64,000 bases of DNA from Lachnospiraceae bacterium AC3007 (lineage in GTDB: Bacteria; Bacillota; Clostridia; Lachnospirales; Lachnospiraceae), in contig JHYK01000013.1 of assembly GCA_000621405.1 (NCBI GenBank), positions 52,647 through 116,646 of the forward strand, written 5' to 3'. Numbering within the stretch: the first letter of the stretch is position 1; each line of letters starts with the position of its first letter. Positions 26,699 through 35,251 of this stretch are shown here, one piece after another. Below the pieces are notes generated by a model. That model had not been told where the DNA came from. It did no database searches and worked only from the letters and a program-made list of their open reading frames with translations. The position numbers were made by a program, and so were the translations under genes.

Positions 26699-27175
26699 AT
26701 GCCGAACAATGATAAAACAAACGTAATGAGGGTGCTGGATAAGGAAAAGATATCATATTCAGCACATGTATATGATCCCGATCCGACAAAGAGCGGAGAG
26801 GAGATAGCTGCTTCCATCGGTGAAGATCCGGATAAGGTTTTTAAGACGCTTGTAACGCAGGGCAAAAGCGGCCAGTATTATGTATTTGTAGTTCCCGTGA
26901 AATGTGAGCTGGATCTAAAGAAGGCCGCCAAGGCTGCCGGTGAGAAGTCCGTTGCCATGATAAAGCAGAAAGAGCTGCTGCCACTTACCGGATACGTGCA
27001 TGGCGGATGCTCACCCATTGGCATGAAAAAGTCTTTTCCTACTTTTATCCATGAGACAGCCGTGCAGCTCGACCGGATATTCGTGAGCGCCGGCAAAGTC
27101 GGGTATCAGATCGAACTGGATCCCCAAGATCTTATTAGAGTGGTCAGATGTGAGTTAAAGAACATTGTCTGCTGA
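26699..27175 (+). CDS. ybaK: Cys-tRNA(Pro)/Cys-tRNA deacylase (YbaK/EbsC)
   Basis: A 158-residue editing enzyme that hydrolyses Cys mischarged on tRNA-Pro. Family marks are KTLVTQGKSGQYYVFVVPV, the catalytic Lys region VAMIKQKELLPLTGYVHGGCSPIGMKK, and FVSAGKVGYQIELDPQDLI. Length is normal. ATG 26699 was preferred to a GTG two codons upstream because AGAGAA lies 8 bases before it. It is a single gene with no operon partner. Confidence 0.93.
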   Translation: MPNNDKTNVMRVLDKEKISYSAHVYDPDPTKSGEEIAASIGEDPDKVFKTLVTQGKSGQYYVFVVPVKCELDLKKAAKAAGEKSVAMIKQKELLPLTGYVHGGCSPIGMKKSFPTFIHETAVQLDRIFVSAGKVGYQIELDPQDLIRVVRCELKNIVC

Positions 27176-27301
27176 CATCCTGTACTATAACAGTATCAAC
27201 GCAGAGGATTAACTTGCAATTGTTTTGATATTCACTATTATTCGAAACACACAGTTAGGGAGTCTTATGGCACCTACGGGAGTATAAGGGAGATAGAAAA
27301 A

Positions 27302-27655
27302 ATGGATGGATACGGTAACGGATATAACAACATGAATGGATATAATAACGGTGGTGGATACAGTGATCCGACACCGCCTCCGGCGTACGGTAATCATCCT
27401 AAGTTTGGAACTATGCTTACGCTTTCAATCTTGATGACTTGCTGCTGCAGCACAGTGCCGGGTGTAGTGGCTATCGTGCTGACATGTGTGGCGAATTCTT
27501 CATTCAAACAAGGAATGATAGATGATGCTGACAGTAAGATGCGCGGAGCTTCCATAGCGCTTATAGTGGGCCTGGGGCTGTTCGCACTGGGCATGCTCTT
27601 TGCGCTCGTTTACTTTCTTCTGTTAACAATGGGACTTGTGGCTTCTTTTGCCTGA
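27302..27655 (+). CDS. CD225/dispanin-like small membrane protein
   Basis: A 117-residue protein: an Asn/Gly/Tyr/Pro-rich N terminus (GYNNMNGYNNGGG ... PTPPPAYG), then two membrane helices with a conserved-looking pattern LTLSILMTCCCSTVPGVVAIVL...NSSFKQGMIDDADSKMRGASIALIVGLGLFALG. The cytosolic loop with a D-A-(x)-K-M-(x)-G-A motif resembles the CD225/DUF4190-like group. Such proteins are poorly characterised membrane adaptors. RBS AGGGAG precedes ATG 27302. It starts the cluster of small membrane genes up to 30.1 kb. Confidence 0.7.
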   Translation: MDGYGNGYNNMNGYNNGGGYSDPTPPPAYGNHPKFGTMLTLSILMTCCCSTVPGVVAIVLTCVANSSFKQGMIDDADSKMRGASIALIVGLGLFALGMLFALVYFLLLTMGLVASFA

Positions 27656-27663
27656 CACCCATA

Positions 27664-28128
27664 TCAGAACACAGTCTGCTGATACCAGTCGTATCCAAAG
27701 CCTATTTGTGCCACCAGTTTTATCACCCACTGCAATATCACAAGCGCAATATAGACATAGATATATTTCAGGACAGCTCCGTCGCGGGATTTTCTAAAGC
27801 CGAAAAAGACATGCATGGTGCATCTTGCCATGAAGATCACATATATTACTATACCGTAAATAAGCGGAGGATAATAATACAGGCATTTTCTGATATCCCC
27901 GTGAAGCAAGGATATGAAAGCGCGGGTTCCTCCGCAGCCCGGGCAGCTAAGACCCGTGACCCGGTGAAAGGTACACGGGGGATTCAGCAGGAGCACATTG
28001 ATACCTGTACCAAAGAAAAGTAGCATTGATATGATACCTCCACCCAATGCTACTGATCCAAGTACATAAAATACTTTGTCTATCTCGCCGAGTCTGTTCT
28101 TAATAAAAATTTTCAAACATGTCCTCAT
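27664..28128 (-). CDS. DUF2752 membrane protein
   Basis: A 154-residue protein with the DUF2752 signature PCTFHRVTGLSCPGCGGTRAFISLLHGD and three or so membrane helices. The paired cysteines suggest a metal site or disulphide near the membrane face. It is encoded just behind a DUF4190 gene on the same strand and overlaps it by 29 bp in a different frame, so the pair is co-transcribed. A second DUF2752 gene lies divergently 0.7 kb away. Function of the family is unknown. Confidence 0.88.
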   Translation of the reverse strand: MRTCLKIFIKNRLGEIDKVFYVLGSVALGGGIISMLLFFGTGINVLLLNPPCTFHRVTGLSCPGCGGTRAFISLLHGDIRKCLYYYPPLIYGIVIYVIFMARCTMHVFFGFRKSRDGAVLKYIYVYIALVILQWVIKLVAQIGFGYDWYQQTVF

Positions 28129-28549
28129 ACTCTGACAAAGACGAAAGGGAAGGTATCATCGAAGCAACGCCGATAATTAAAAGAATAATCACTATTATAA
28201 TGCCTACTCCACCGCAGATAATACCTGCGATAGCCATTCCCTTAGCGTCTTTATCCTCATGTTTGTAGATAGATAATATGCCGCAGACGATGGCGACAAT
28301 GGGGAAAATAAAACCGAAAATGCCGCAACAACATGCGCAGGGCAGACCAATAAGACCACAAACAAGAGATACGATACCTAATGTCTTTTGCCCGGATTGC
28401 TGGGAAGTCTGTCTGAGGTATGCATCAGCACTATAATTAGGCGGACTGTAATTTAGGTTTGGCTGATTGTAATTAGGATTTGGCTGATTGTAATTAGGAT
28501 TTGGCTGATTGTTAAACTTGTTATTGTAATTGAAATTGTTACTGTCCAT
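28100..28549 (-). CDS. DUF4190 membrane protein with Asn/Pro-rich N terminus
   Basis: A 149-residue protein. The first ~55 residues are low complexity, including three (Q)PNPNYN-type units encoded by 18-bp tandem DNA repeats (28440-28505). Two membrane helices follow (TLGIVSLVCGLIGLPCACCC and IVAIVCGILSIYKHEDKDAKGMA..AIAGIICGGVGIIIV), the classic DUF4190 pattern with K-x-A-x-G-MAIAG. ATG 28549, after GGGAGG, is preferred to a start 20 codons further out. Its own promoter is visible. Confidence 0.85.
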   Translation of the reverse strand: MDSNNFNYNNKFNNQPNPNYNQPNPNYNQPNLNYSPPNYSADAYLRQTSQQSGQKTLGIVSLVCGLIGLPCACCCGIFGFIFPIVAIVCGILSIYKHEDKDAKGMAIAGIICGGVGIIIVIILLIIGVASMIPSLSSLSEYEDMFENFY

Positions 28550-28607
28550 AATGAACCTCCCAAATACGTTTTCGGCTTCGAAATACTTGAAAACCTTGAC
28601 TTTATAC

Positions 28608-28636
28608 ATTATATGAGTTAATGCCGGTTACTTCAA
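28608..28636 (-). promoter_or_regulatory. Promoter for the DUF4190-DUF2752 pair
   Basis: On the minus strand TTGAAG (28636-28631), a 17-bp spacer and TATAAT (28613-28608), about 60 bp before ATG 28549. Confidence 0.6.
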
Positions 28637-28664
28637 GTGAATCTTTGGATCAGTTTAATCGGAA

Positions 28665-28692
28665 CAAGACAAAAGAACCGTCCCCCTGTCTT
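28665..28692. repeat. Half copy of the GGGGACGGTTCTTTTGTC palindrome family
   Basis: Reads CAAGACAAAAGAACCGTCCC then CCTGTCTT, matching most of the right arm of the full palindrome at 31608-31677 but without the GACCAG block and without a left arm. It is an isolated decayed copy. Confidence 0.75.
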
Positions 28693-28804
28693 ATGCTTCA
28701 AGGTCAAAGGAAACTTTGAGTCGATCAGAGAAGTGTACCCGTGATCGATGAGTTGGTTAATTGCCATTGCTATGATAGAATATTTCGCGTGAAATGAGGG
28801 CCGG

Positions 28805-29305
28805 ATGCGGATCTTTTGTTGGAATCCGGATCAAACGTGTATCGGATCGATTATATCCGGCTTCGGAAAGATGAGAGAAATGAAGGATAAGCGACTGCTT
28901 CAGGATCTGGGATGCATTCTGGTTTTAGGATTGCTGTATCTGGCTTTGGGTTATATCGGTGTCGGGTGTCCCATTAAGTACCATACCGGAGTATCATGTT
29001 TGGGCTGCGGTATGACCAGAGCCTGGATCAGCGTGCTGACGTTACGTTTTGGCGAGGCGTTCTCTTATCATCCTTTATGGCCGCTTCCGCTGATATGGCT
29101 TATCCTGTTTTATTTCAAAAAACGTCTGGATCATTTTAATGTATGGCTGTTCCGCGCGGTTAATATAGTTTTCATCGTGGCATTTGTCATCGTGTATATC
29201 AGGCGGCTGGCAGATCCGTTGGATACCATAGTAGTATTTGAGCCGGAGAACGGATTTATTTACAGAATCATACTTCAATTCTCCAACCTGATCAGGCGAT
29301 CATAA
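28805..29305 (+). CDS. DUF2752 membrane protein, second copy
   Basis: Up to 166 residues. The DUF2752 signature is CPIKYHTGVSCLGCGMTRAWISVL, followed by a Tyr-His-Pro helix (FSYHPLWPLPLIWLILFY) and further membrane helices. It differs from the nearby minus-strand copy, so this is an old paralogue or separate acquisition. Starts at ATG 28871 or 28880 (after AGAGAA) are possible and would remove an N-terminal leader that is not conserved in the family. Function unknown. Confidence 0.85.
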   Translation: MRIFCWNPDQTCIGSIISGFGKMREMKDKRLLQDLGCILVLGLLYLALGYIGVGCPIKYHTGVSCLGCGMTRAWISVLTLRFGEAFSYHPLWPLPLIWLILFYFKKRLDHFNVWLFRAVNIVFIVAFVIVYIRRLADPLDTIVVFEPENGFIYRIILQFSNLIRRS

Positions 29306-29420
29306 ATTCGACAAGAAATGGCGCCGCCCTCCTGCACTCTGCTGATATCCGGTCGACACCTTGTATCAGTATAGTATATATGACTGCAACGATATATCGA
29401 TCAATATACTTTAGGATTCC

Positions 29421-29449
29421 TTGACTTTATATACTATTTTTGGTAAATT
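29421..29449 (+). promoter_or_regulatory. Promoter for the zinc-ribbon DUF4234 gene
   Basis: TTGACT (29421-29426), a 17-bp spacer and TAAATT (29444-29449) with TGG immediately before the -10 as an extended element. It is 81 bp before the start codon. The rest of 29306-29529 shows no gene. Confidence 0.55.
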
Positions 29450-29529
29450 TTGAAGGGTGCGTGTTGATTAATGAAAGGGAAAAAATTCGTTAATGTACAC
29501 GAATCCGAAAGCAATATAAAGGAGGTTAT

Positions 29530-30156
29530 ATGTTTTGTTCTAATTGCGGAGCGCAGATCCCGGACGGAAGTGCTGTCTGTCCAAACTGCGGCGTCAGCCT
29601 TTCGCTTGGCCAGAAGATGAACGATGCGGCCAGCGGAATGGCAAATAGTGCAAGAGATGCTTTCAGTCGCGCTGAGAGCAGTCTTGCCGGAGAGATCAAC
29701 GATATTCAGAGAAACATCAACCAGAGTCAGAACCAGAACATGGGAGGAAATGGAAACATGAGATTAAAGACAGACAGAAGCTTACCGATGTATATCCTGC
29801 TCACGATCGTGACATGCGGTATCTACGGCTACTATTTCATTTATCAGATCGCACAGGATGTTAATGTTGCATGTGAGGGTGACGGAGAGCAGACAAGCGG
29901 CCTTGTGGCCTTCATTCTTCTCAGCTTCATCACATGCGGTATCTACAGCTGGTGGTGGCAGTACAAGCTCGGCAACAGGCTTGCAAATAACGCTCCCAGA
30001 TACGGACTTGCTTTCCAGGAGAACGGAACCACTATCATCATGTGGGATATCTTCGGATCTCTTCTTTGCTTCATCGGACCTTTCATAGCAATGAACATCA
30101 TTATCAAGAACACCAACGCTATCTGCGCAGCTTACAACCAGCAGAAGGGACTTTAA
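29530..30156 (+). CDS. Zinc-ribbon DUF4234 membrane protein
   Basis: A 208-residue protein. It opens with a zinc ribbon (MFCSNCGAQIPDGSAVCPNCG), has a helical Asn/Gln-rich linker (30-75) and then the DUF4234 domain: two related helix pairs, IVTCGIYGYYFIYQIAQDVN and SFITCGIYSWWWQYKLGNRL, both with a TCGIY(x)(Y/W) motif, and a last pair ending NIIIKNTNAICAAYNQ. RBS AAAGGAGG precedes ATG 29530. It is monocistronic between a promoter and a terminator. The family has no proven function. Confidence 0.9.
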   Translation: MFCSNCGAQIPDGSAVCPNCGVSLSLGQKMNDAASGMANSARDAFSRAESSLAGEINDIQRNINQSQNQNMGGNGNMRLKTDRSLPMYILLTIVTCGIYGYYFIYQIAQDVNVACEGDGEQTSGLVAFILLSFITCGIYSWWWQYKLGNRLANNAPRYGLAFQENGTTIIMWDIFGSLLCFIGPFIAMNIIIKNTNAICAAYNQQKGL

Positions 30157-30187
30157 TAAGCAGTATCCGAATAATTAAGGATTATAA

Positions 30188-30217
30188 AACAGGGCGGGAT
30201 GACCGCCCTGTTTTTTT
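30188..30217 (+). terminator. Intrinsic terminator after DUF4234 gene
   Basis: Stem AACAGGGCGG / CCGCCCTGTT with a GATGA loop and a run of seven T. Confidence 0.92.
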
Positions 30218-30244
30218 ATATTATTCAGATCTGATGCGATAAAG

Positions 30245-30868
30245 CTACAGCCTTGATTCAATGACAAGGAGGATCCCCTCCTTCACACTCACCTCTATCT
30301 CGCTAAGACGCCATCCGTTGCTGACTCCCAGCGGAAAAGCGGCTGTCAGTTCGATATCATCACATTCATACAGCGCCCCGTGTATGGAGACCCCGGTGCA
30401 TCTGTCCGATAAAGAAAAGACCGAAAAAGAATATCCCTCGCGTATCGGGAATGATCTCAAAGTATCGGTGAAGACATATGCAAAAGTATCATTGCCATAA
30501 AGCGCAGCGGATCCGCCGTTTGAGACGATGAAGGACGCTGTTTGTATATTGGCCATAGCATGGTCTGCCCTGCCTCCGAATGCACAGCATATCGTAATAT
30601 CCTTATAGCCATGCTCCAGAGCATATCTGGCTGCAAGCATGGTATCGGTATCGTCTTTCTTTACAGGATGAGTGATAACAGGGATATCTCCTGAGGGAGC
30701 CGGAGCAGAATCAAAATCGCCTATTGCGATATCATAAGGGATCCCGAGTTTTTCGGCATGCTGCCAGCCCCTGTCGCAGGCTATCACGAAGTCGTGACCG
30801 GTCTCATCCGCAGGAGGAGAGAAGTCGCCGCCTGTGATTATCAGACATTTCTTCTCAGGACAGGGCAA
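30245..30868 (-). CDS. thiN: Thiamine pyrophosphokinase
   Basis: Transfers pyrophosphate from ATP to thiamine, giving TPP. The 207-residue protein shows the family motifs ACDRGWQHAEKLGI, IGDFDSAP, HPVKKDDTDTMLAARYAL and AFGGRADHAMANI, with a C-terminal beta domain that binds thiamine (GVSNGWRLSE). Its start overlaps the thiT 3' end by 14 bp. Together with thiT it forms a salvage unit under the TPP riboswitch: import, then phosphorylation. Confidence 0.95.
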   Translation of the reverse strand: MPCPEKKCLIITGGDFSPPADETGHDFVIACDRGWQHAEKLGIPYDIAIGDFDSAPAPSGDIPVITHPVKKDDTDTMLAARYALEHGYKDITICCAFGGRADHAMANIQTASFIVSNGGSAALYGNDTFAYVFTDTLRSFPIREGYSFSVFSLSDRCTGVSIHGALYECDDIELTAAFPLGVSNGWRLSEIEVSVKEGILLVIESRL

Positions 30869-31409
30869 GCTTTTTTACCTCTGCCATGGCATTTTTTACC
30901 GGCGGAATGCAAAGAAGGATGATGGTAAGTATGGATTCCACCGCTATATAGCTTATGTTGTAAAAGATGCTCCCCCATATGGCGATCAGGTTTTCCTTTA
31001 CGTCCGGCACATAAGTCGTATAGAATATCACTCCGGATAAGGAGGAGAAAAACAGTCTTCCGAGTACTCCTGCTATATAACCGAGGAGCAGGCCGTTCTT
31101 TTTGTTTGAGAAAAAGCCTGAGATCCCCAGCGCTCCGAAGGCCAGCGGATAATCAAGAAGGACCTGCAGAGGGTGCACGAAAAAGGGCTGGAGTATGAAT
31201 CTCAGGACTCCGAATGTTACAGCGGATGCTAATCCGACACTCGGTCCGTACCAGTATCCGACCATGCATATGATCATCATGGAAAACAGGGTGATCTCTC
31301 CGCCGTTCGGCCAGATAAACCTTCCCAGCTGCAGATATGTTGCGGTGACAGTGGCAAGCGCAACAGCTGTCCCGGAGAAAACTATCATTTTTGTCTTGTT
31401 GGCTTTCAT
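30855..31409 (-). CDS. thiT: ECF thiamine transporter substrate-binding protein ThiT
   Basis: A 184-residue, six-helix membrane S component that binds thiamine and uses the shared ECF module for import. Visible features are GRFIWPNGGEITLFSMMIICMVGYWYGP and the long HPLQVLLDYPLAFGALGISG segment that is typical of ThiT. ATG 31409 follows AGGAGGT. The gene is under the TPP riboswitch and is coupled to thiN. No ECF ATPase genes are in the window. Confidence 0.94.
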   Translation of the reverse strand: MKANKTKMIVFSGTAVALATVTATYLQLGRFIWPNGGEITLFSMMIICMVGYWYGPSVGLASAVTFGVLRFILQPFFVHPLQVLLDYPLAFGALGISGFFSNKKNGLLLGYIAGVLGRLFFSSLSGVIFYTTYVPDVKENLIAIWGSIFYNISYIAVESILTIILLCIPPVKNAMAEVKKLALS

Positions 31410-31454
31410 AAAAAAGACCTCCTGATTATAATAATAGGAGGGGAGTAAGAGAAA

Positions 31455-31556
31455 TAACTACCTCCCTACGCCGGTATTATCCGGTTCAGGTAATGAGGGT
31501 CCCGTTGCAGAACGGTCTCAGCCTGTAGTGTCCTGACACTAGCTCCCCTGGCATGG
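31455..31556 (-). promoter_or_regulatory. TPP riboswitch (THI element)
   Basis: Read on the minus strand: AGGGGAGC at the 5' side, GGCTGAGA, then GGACCCT, ACCTGAACCGGATAATACCGG and CGTAGGGAGG, all the conserved blocks of the thi-box aptamer. Between it and thiT, GGGAG...CTCCC can pair and could hide the AGGAGGT ribosome site, so control is probably at translation. Confidence 0.95.
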
Positions 31557-31607
31557 ATCACCCGGTAAATATAGTATACGCTGATCGATCTGTCAAATGG
31601 GGGGTAA

Positions 31608-31677
31608 CAAGACAGGGGGACGGTTCTTTTGTCTGGTCAGCGAGCTGACCAGACAAAAGAACCGTCCCCCTGTCTTG
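31608..31677. repeat. Perfect 34-bp-arm palindrome (GGGGACGGTTCTTTTGTC family)
   Basis: Arms 31608-31641 and 31644-31677 are exact reverse complements with a 2-base centre. Motifs are AGACAGGGGGACGGTTCTTT and GTCTGGTCAGC. It is followed by CCCTGTCTTG, which also follows the palindrome at 53084. This resembles REP/BIME elements mobilised by Y1 (RAYT) transposases; no transposase gene is in the window. It sits at the 3' end of the CPBP gene. Confidence 0.9.
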
Positions 31678-31688
31678 CCCCTGTCTTG

Positions 31689-32141
31689 TCACCTCAAAGC
31701 ATTGGAGAGCAGCCATACGGCAAGATTTGCCCCGATGTGAAGGAGTATGGGTACAGGGATCCTGTGATCTCTGTGATACAGTGAGCAGAAGAGCATTCCC
31801 ATTATAAATGCATACACTCCCTGTACGACGTTCATGTGATATACAGCGAAGATAAGAGATGAGATCAGCGCTGACGGCAGATATCCCAGATATCTGTACA
31901 GCAGATCGTAGGCGAGTAGTCTGAATATGATCTCCTCAAGGACAGGGGCAGCGATGCAGTATATGAATATCCCGGAAATAAGATCGACGCTGTATATCTT
32001 TCCGGCAAACCCATCCATGTAGCCGGGGAAGATCGCAGGAAGAGGGCTTTTCATGATAAGAAAGTTTATAATAAGCCCGGATACGGCTCCGATCACAGGA
32101 TATATCGCAAATGAAGCGTTTGTTTTGATCTTTTCATTCAT
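31689..32141 (-). CDS. CPBP-family intramembrane metalloprotease
   Basis: A 150-residue membrane protein with the CPBP (Abi) motifs: EEIIFR (LEEIIFRLLAYDLLYRYLGY), then FAVYHMNVVQG and a third-motif region LLHIGANLAVWLL. These resemble the glutamic membrane proteases that process CAAX proteins and, in Firmicutes, confer bacteriocin self-immunity. I placed the start at ATG 32141 because the 19 residues before it look like non-conserved read-through. A palindromic repeat lies just past the stop. Confidence 0.85.
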   Translation of the reverse strand: MNEKIKTNASFAIYPVIGAVSGLIINFLIMKSPLPAIFPGYMDGFAGKIYSVDLISGIFIYCIAAPVLEEIIFRLLAYDLLYRYLGYLPSALISSLIFAVYHMNVVQGVYAFIMGMLFCSLYHRDHRIPVPILLHIGANLAVWLLSNALR

Positions 32142-32396
32142 TGATTTTCCATAAGTTGAACACGAAATGAACACAATTGCTCTATATAATGTAACCATAG
32201 TTTGAAGGAAATAACATCCAAAAAACTATTTTCTCCCCCAATAACTCTCCAGGAAGCGGTCTCCCCAAGGCCGCTTCCAATCATTTTAAAGAGATTATAA
32301 CACCGCAGGGAAGAACACTGCCAAAGTTGCGAATCGGTTTACATAAATCAAAAGAAAAACGGCTCGCCGGAATGGCTTTACATACCCCAGTTACCC
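32142..32396. other. Intergenic region upstream of valS with hairpin
   Basis: No gene. A perfect stem GGAAGCGG / CCGCTTCC (32251-32258 with 32270-32277) followed by AATCATTTT may be a weak terminator on the + strand. I looked for a T-box specifier and AGGGTGG motif, common before valS, and saw none. Confidence 0.5.
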
Positions 32397-32425
32397 TTGA
32401 CGAACGCTTTACATAATTCTATAAT
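32397..32425 (+). promoter_or_regulatory. valS promoter
   Basis: TTGACG (32397-32402), a 17-bp spacer and TATAAT (32420-32425), 94 bp before the chosen valS start. Confidence 0.7.
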
Positions 32426-32519
32426 TTAGAGGATTATGTTCAAACATGGGATGGTATGCTTATCTGACCGTAAGACATGGCATGATCAAAACGAATAGAG
32501 ATTGGAGAAACATCTGATA

Positions 32520-35183
32520 ATGGGCAGAGAACTGGCAAAAACTTATGATCCCGGGAGTATAGAAGAGGGTCTTTATAAAAAATGGGAGGAGAAGAAATAC
32601 TTCCACGCACATGTGGACAGGTCGAAGAAGCCTTTTTGCATCATGATGCCCCCGCCTAATATCACGGGACAGCTTCATATGGGACATGCGCTGGACAACA
32701 CCATGCAGGACATCCTGACGAGGTTCAAGAGGATGCAGGGCTACAACACGCTCTGGCAACCCGGGACCGATCATGCGAGCATAGCCACCGAGGTCAGGAT
32801 CATCAACACTCTCAAGGAGCAGGGCATATCCAAGGAAGATCTCGGCAGAGAGGCATTTCTTAAAAAATGCTGGGAGTGGAGAAAGGAATACGGCGGCAGG
32901 ATCACAAGCCAGCTTAAGAAGATGGGCTCGTCATGTGACTGGGACAGAGAGCGTTTTACCATGGACGAGGGCTGCAACAGGGCAGTCAATGAAGTCTTCA
33001 AAAGGCTGTATGACAAGGGCCTTATCTACAAGGGTCACAAGATGATAAACTGGTGCCCCGTGTGTCTTACCACGATATCCGATGCAGAGGTGGAGCATGA
33101 AGAGCAGGCGAGCCATCTCTGGCATATCAAGTATCAGATAATAGGTACTGATGATTATCTTGAGTTTGCCACGACCCGTCCCGAGACGATGCTCGGAGAT
33201 ACGGCCGTTGCAGTCAATCCCGATGATGACAGATACAAGGATCTCATAGGCAAAAAGGTCATGCTCCCGATAATGAACAGGGAGATGCCGGTTGTAGCCG
33301 ATGACTATGTCGACGTGGAGTTCGGTACCGGTGTCGTTAAGATCACTCCGGGACACGACCCCAACGACTTCGAGGTGGGCAAGAGGCACGGTCTTGAAGT
33401 CATCAATATCTTCAATGACGACGGGACGATCAATGAGAACGGCGGCAAGTACGCCGGAATGGACAGATACGAAGCTCGCGAAGCCATCGTTAAGGAACTC
33501 GATCAGATGGGACTCCTTGTGAAGATCGAGGACTATTCCCACGAGGTAGGCACTCACGACAGATGCGGCACCACGGTAGAGCCCCTAGTCAAGGAGCAGT
33601 GGTTCGTCAAGATGGACGAGCTCATCCGCCCTGCAGAAGAAGGCGTAAAGAAAGGCGATATCCGTCTTGTCCCGCAGAATATGGAAAAGAGCTACTTCAA
33701 CTGGACGGAAAACATAAGAGACTGGTGCATATCCAGGCAGCTCTGGTGGGGACACAGGATACCGGCTTATACCTGCGAAAAGTGCGGCAGGCTCGTCGTA
33801 TCGACGGAGAAGGTCACAAAATGTCCCGACTGCGGATGCGAGCATATGATACAGGATCCCGACACCCTCGACACATGGTTCTCATCGGCGCTCTGGCCCT
33901 TCTCGACGCTGGGTTGGCCCGATAAGACTGAAGAGCTTGATTATTTCTATCCCACGGATGTCCTTGTGACAGGCTACGATATCCTGTTCTTCTGGGTCAT
34001 CAGAATGGTATTTTCCGGATATGAGCAGATGGGTAAGGAGCCGTTCAGGGCAGTATTGTTCCACGGCCTCGTGCGTGACGAGAAGGGACGCAAGATGTCA
34101 AAGTCTCTGGGCAACGGCATAGATCCGCTTGAGGTCATAGACAAATACGGAGCTGATGCTCTGCGCTTCATGCTTATCACGGGAAATGCTCCCGGCAATG
34201 ACATGAGGTTCTCATATGAGAAGGTAGAGTCGGCAAGGAATTTTGCCAATAAGATCTGGAACGCTTCCCGCTTCATATTGATGAACATGGAGGGAAAGAA
34301 GGTCACGGAGCCTTCCGAAAATGAGCTTGCGCCCGTTGACCGCTGGATCCTCTCCAAGATGAACCGCCTCATCACCGAGGTCACCGATAATATGGAAAAA
34401 TATGAGCTCGGTGTTGCTGCAGCCAAGATATATGATTTCATCTGGAGCGAATTCTGCGACTGGTATATAGAGATGGTCAAGCCGAGACTCTACAACTCAG
34501 ATGACGCCGTATCACAGAATGCCGCGCTCTACACGCTGAAAAGGACCCTGCTCGATGCGCTGAAGCTCCTTCATCCCTATATGCCTTTCGTGACAGAGGA
34601 GATATTCTGCACCATAAAGGAGGAGACAGGTGATGACGCCATGGACGAGTCGATCATGATATCCGACTGGCCGAAGAATGATAAGGCGTATGACTTCCCG
34701 GCTGACGAGAAGAATATCGAGATCATAAAAGAAGCGGTCAAGGGCGTCAGGAATGTGCGCTCATCAATGAACGTCCCTCCGAAGAAGGCGGCGGATGCTA
34801 CAGTCGTATCAAGTGACAGCGCAGTGCTGGATAGCTTCAGGGCAGGAGAGCTTTATTTCAAGGCACTGATCAATGCTCCATCGGTTGCATATCAGTCAGA
34901 TAAATCCGGTATCCCCGATGATGCAGTATCGGTCGTAACGGGGAGCGCCACTGTGTATATCCCTCTGGCGGAGCTCATCGATGTCTCGGAGGAAGTGGCC
35001 CGTCTTGAGAAAGAAGAAAAGAGACTTGAGGGCGAGCTGAAACGGTCCAATTCGATGCTTAACAATGAGAAGTTCCTTTCAAAGGCTCCTGCGGAAAAGA
35101 TCGCAGAAGAAAAGGAAAAGCTGAAGTCATATGAGAACATGATGGCGGAGGTCAAAGAAAGGCTTAGCGCTCTCAGAAAATAA
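32520..35183 (+). CDS. valS: Valyl-tRNA synthetase
   Basis: An 887-residue class Ia synthetase that charges tRNA-Val and edits threonine. The HIGH motif is PPPNITGQLHMGHALDN, the CP1 editing domain shows EFATTRPETMLGDTAVAVNP, and KMSKS is in RKMSKSLGNGIDPLEVIDKYG. It has the anticodon-binding helices and the C-terminal coiled coil (VARLEKEEKRLEGELKRSNS) typical of bacterial ValRS. Start ATG 32520 follows GGAGA; a TTG 18 bp earlier overlaps the ribosome site. Confidence 0.97.
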   Translation: MGRELAKTYDPGSIEEGLYKKWEEKKYFHAHVDRSKKPFCIMMPPPNITGQLHMGHALDNTMQDILTRFKRMQGYNTLWQPGTDHASIATEVRIINTLKEQGISKEDLGREAFLKKCWEWRKEYGGRITSQLKKMGSSCDWDRERFTMDEGCNRAVNEVFKRLYDKGLIYKGHKMINWCPVCLTTISDAEVEHEEQASHLWHIKYQIIGTDDYLEFATTRPETMLGDTAVAVNPDDDRYKDLIGKKVMLPIMNREMPVVADDYVDVEFGTGVVKITPGHDPNDFEVGKRHGLEVINIFNDDGTINENGGKYAGMDRYEAREAIVKELDQMGLLVKIEDYSHEVGTHDRCGTTVEPLVKEQWFVKMDELIRPAEEGVKKGDIRLVPQNMEKSYFNWTENIRDWCISRQLWWGHRIPAYTCEKCGRLVVSTEKVTKCPDCGCEHMIQDPDTLDTWFSSALWPFSTLGWPDKTEELDYFYPTDVLVTGYDILFFWVIRMVFSGYEQMGKEPFRAVLFHGLVRDEKGRKMSKSLGNGIDPLEVIDKYGADALRFMLITGNAPGNDMRFSYEKVESARNFANKIWNASRFILMNMEGKKVTEPSENELAPVDRWILSKMNRLITEVTDNMEKYELGVAAAKIYDFIWSEFCDWYIEMVKPRLYNSDDAVSQNAALYTLKRTLLDALKLLHPYMPFVTEEIFCTIKEETGDDAMDESIMISDWPKNDKAYDFPADEKNIEIIKEAVKGVRNVRSSMNVPPKKAADATVVSSDSAVLDSFRAGELYFKALINAPSVAYQSDKSGIPDDAVSVVTGSATVYIPLAELIDVSEEVARLEKEEKRLEGELKRSNSMLNNEKFLSKAPAEKIAEEKEKLKSYENMMAEVKERLSALRK

Positions 35184-35251
35184 ACTGATCATGGCTGCAT
35201 GAGCGACCTGCAATACGGCCGGCCCGTGTCATGCATCACAGGAGTAAAGTT

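Noticed and set aside
28594..29433. CCTTGACTTTATA sequences at 28594 and 29419
   Set aside because: Two short similar AT-rich strings; one is the -35 region of a promoter. Too short to call a repeat.
32142..32519. T-box riboswitch before valS
   Set aside because: No AGGGTGG T-box bulge, specifier loop or strong terminator is visible; only a plain hairpin.
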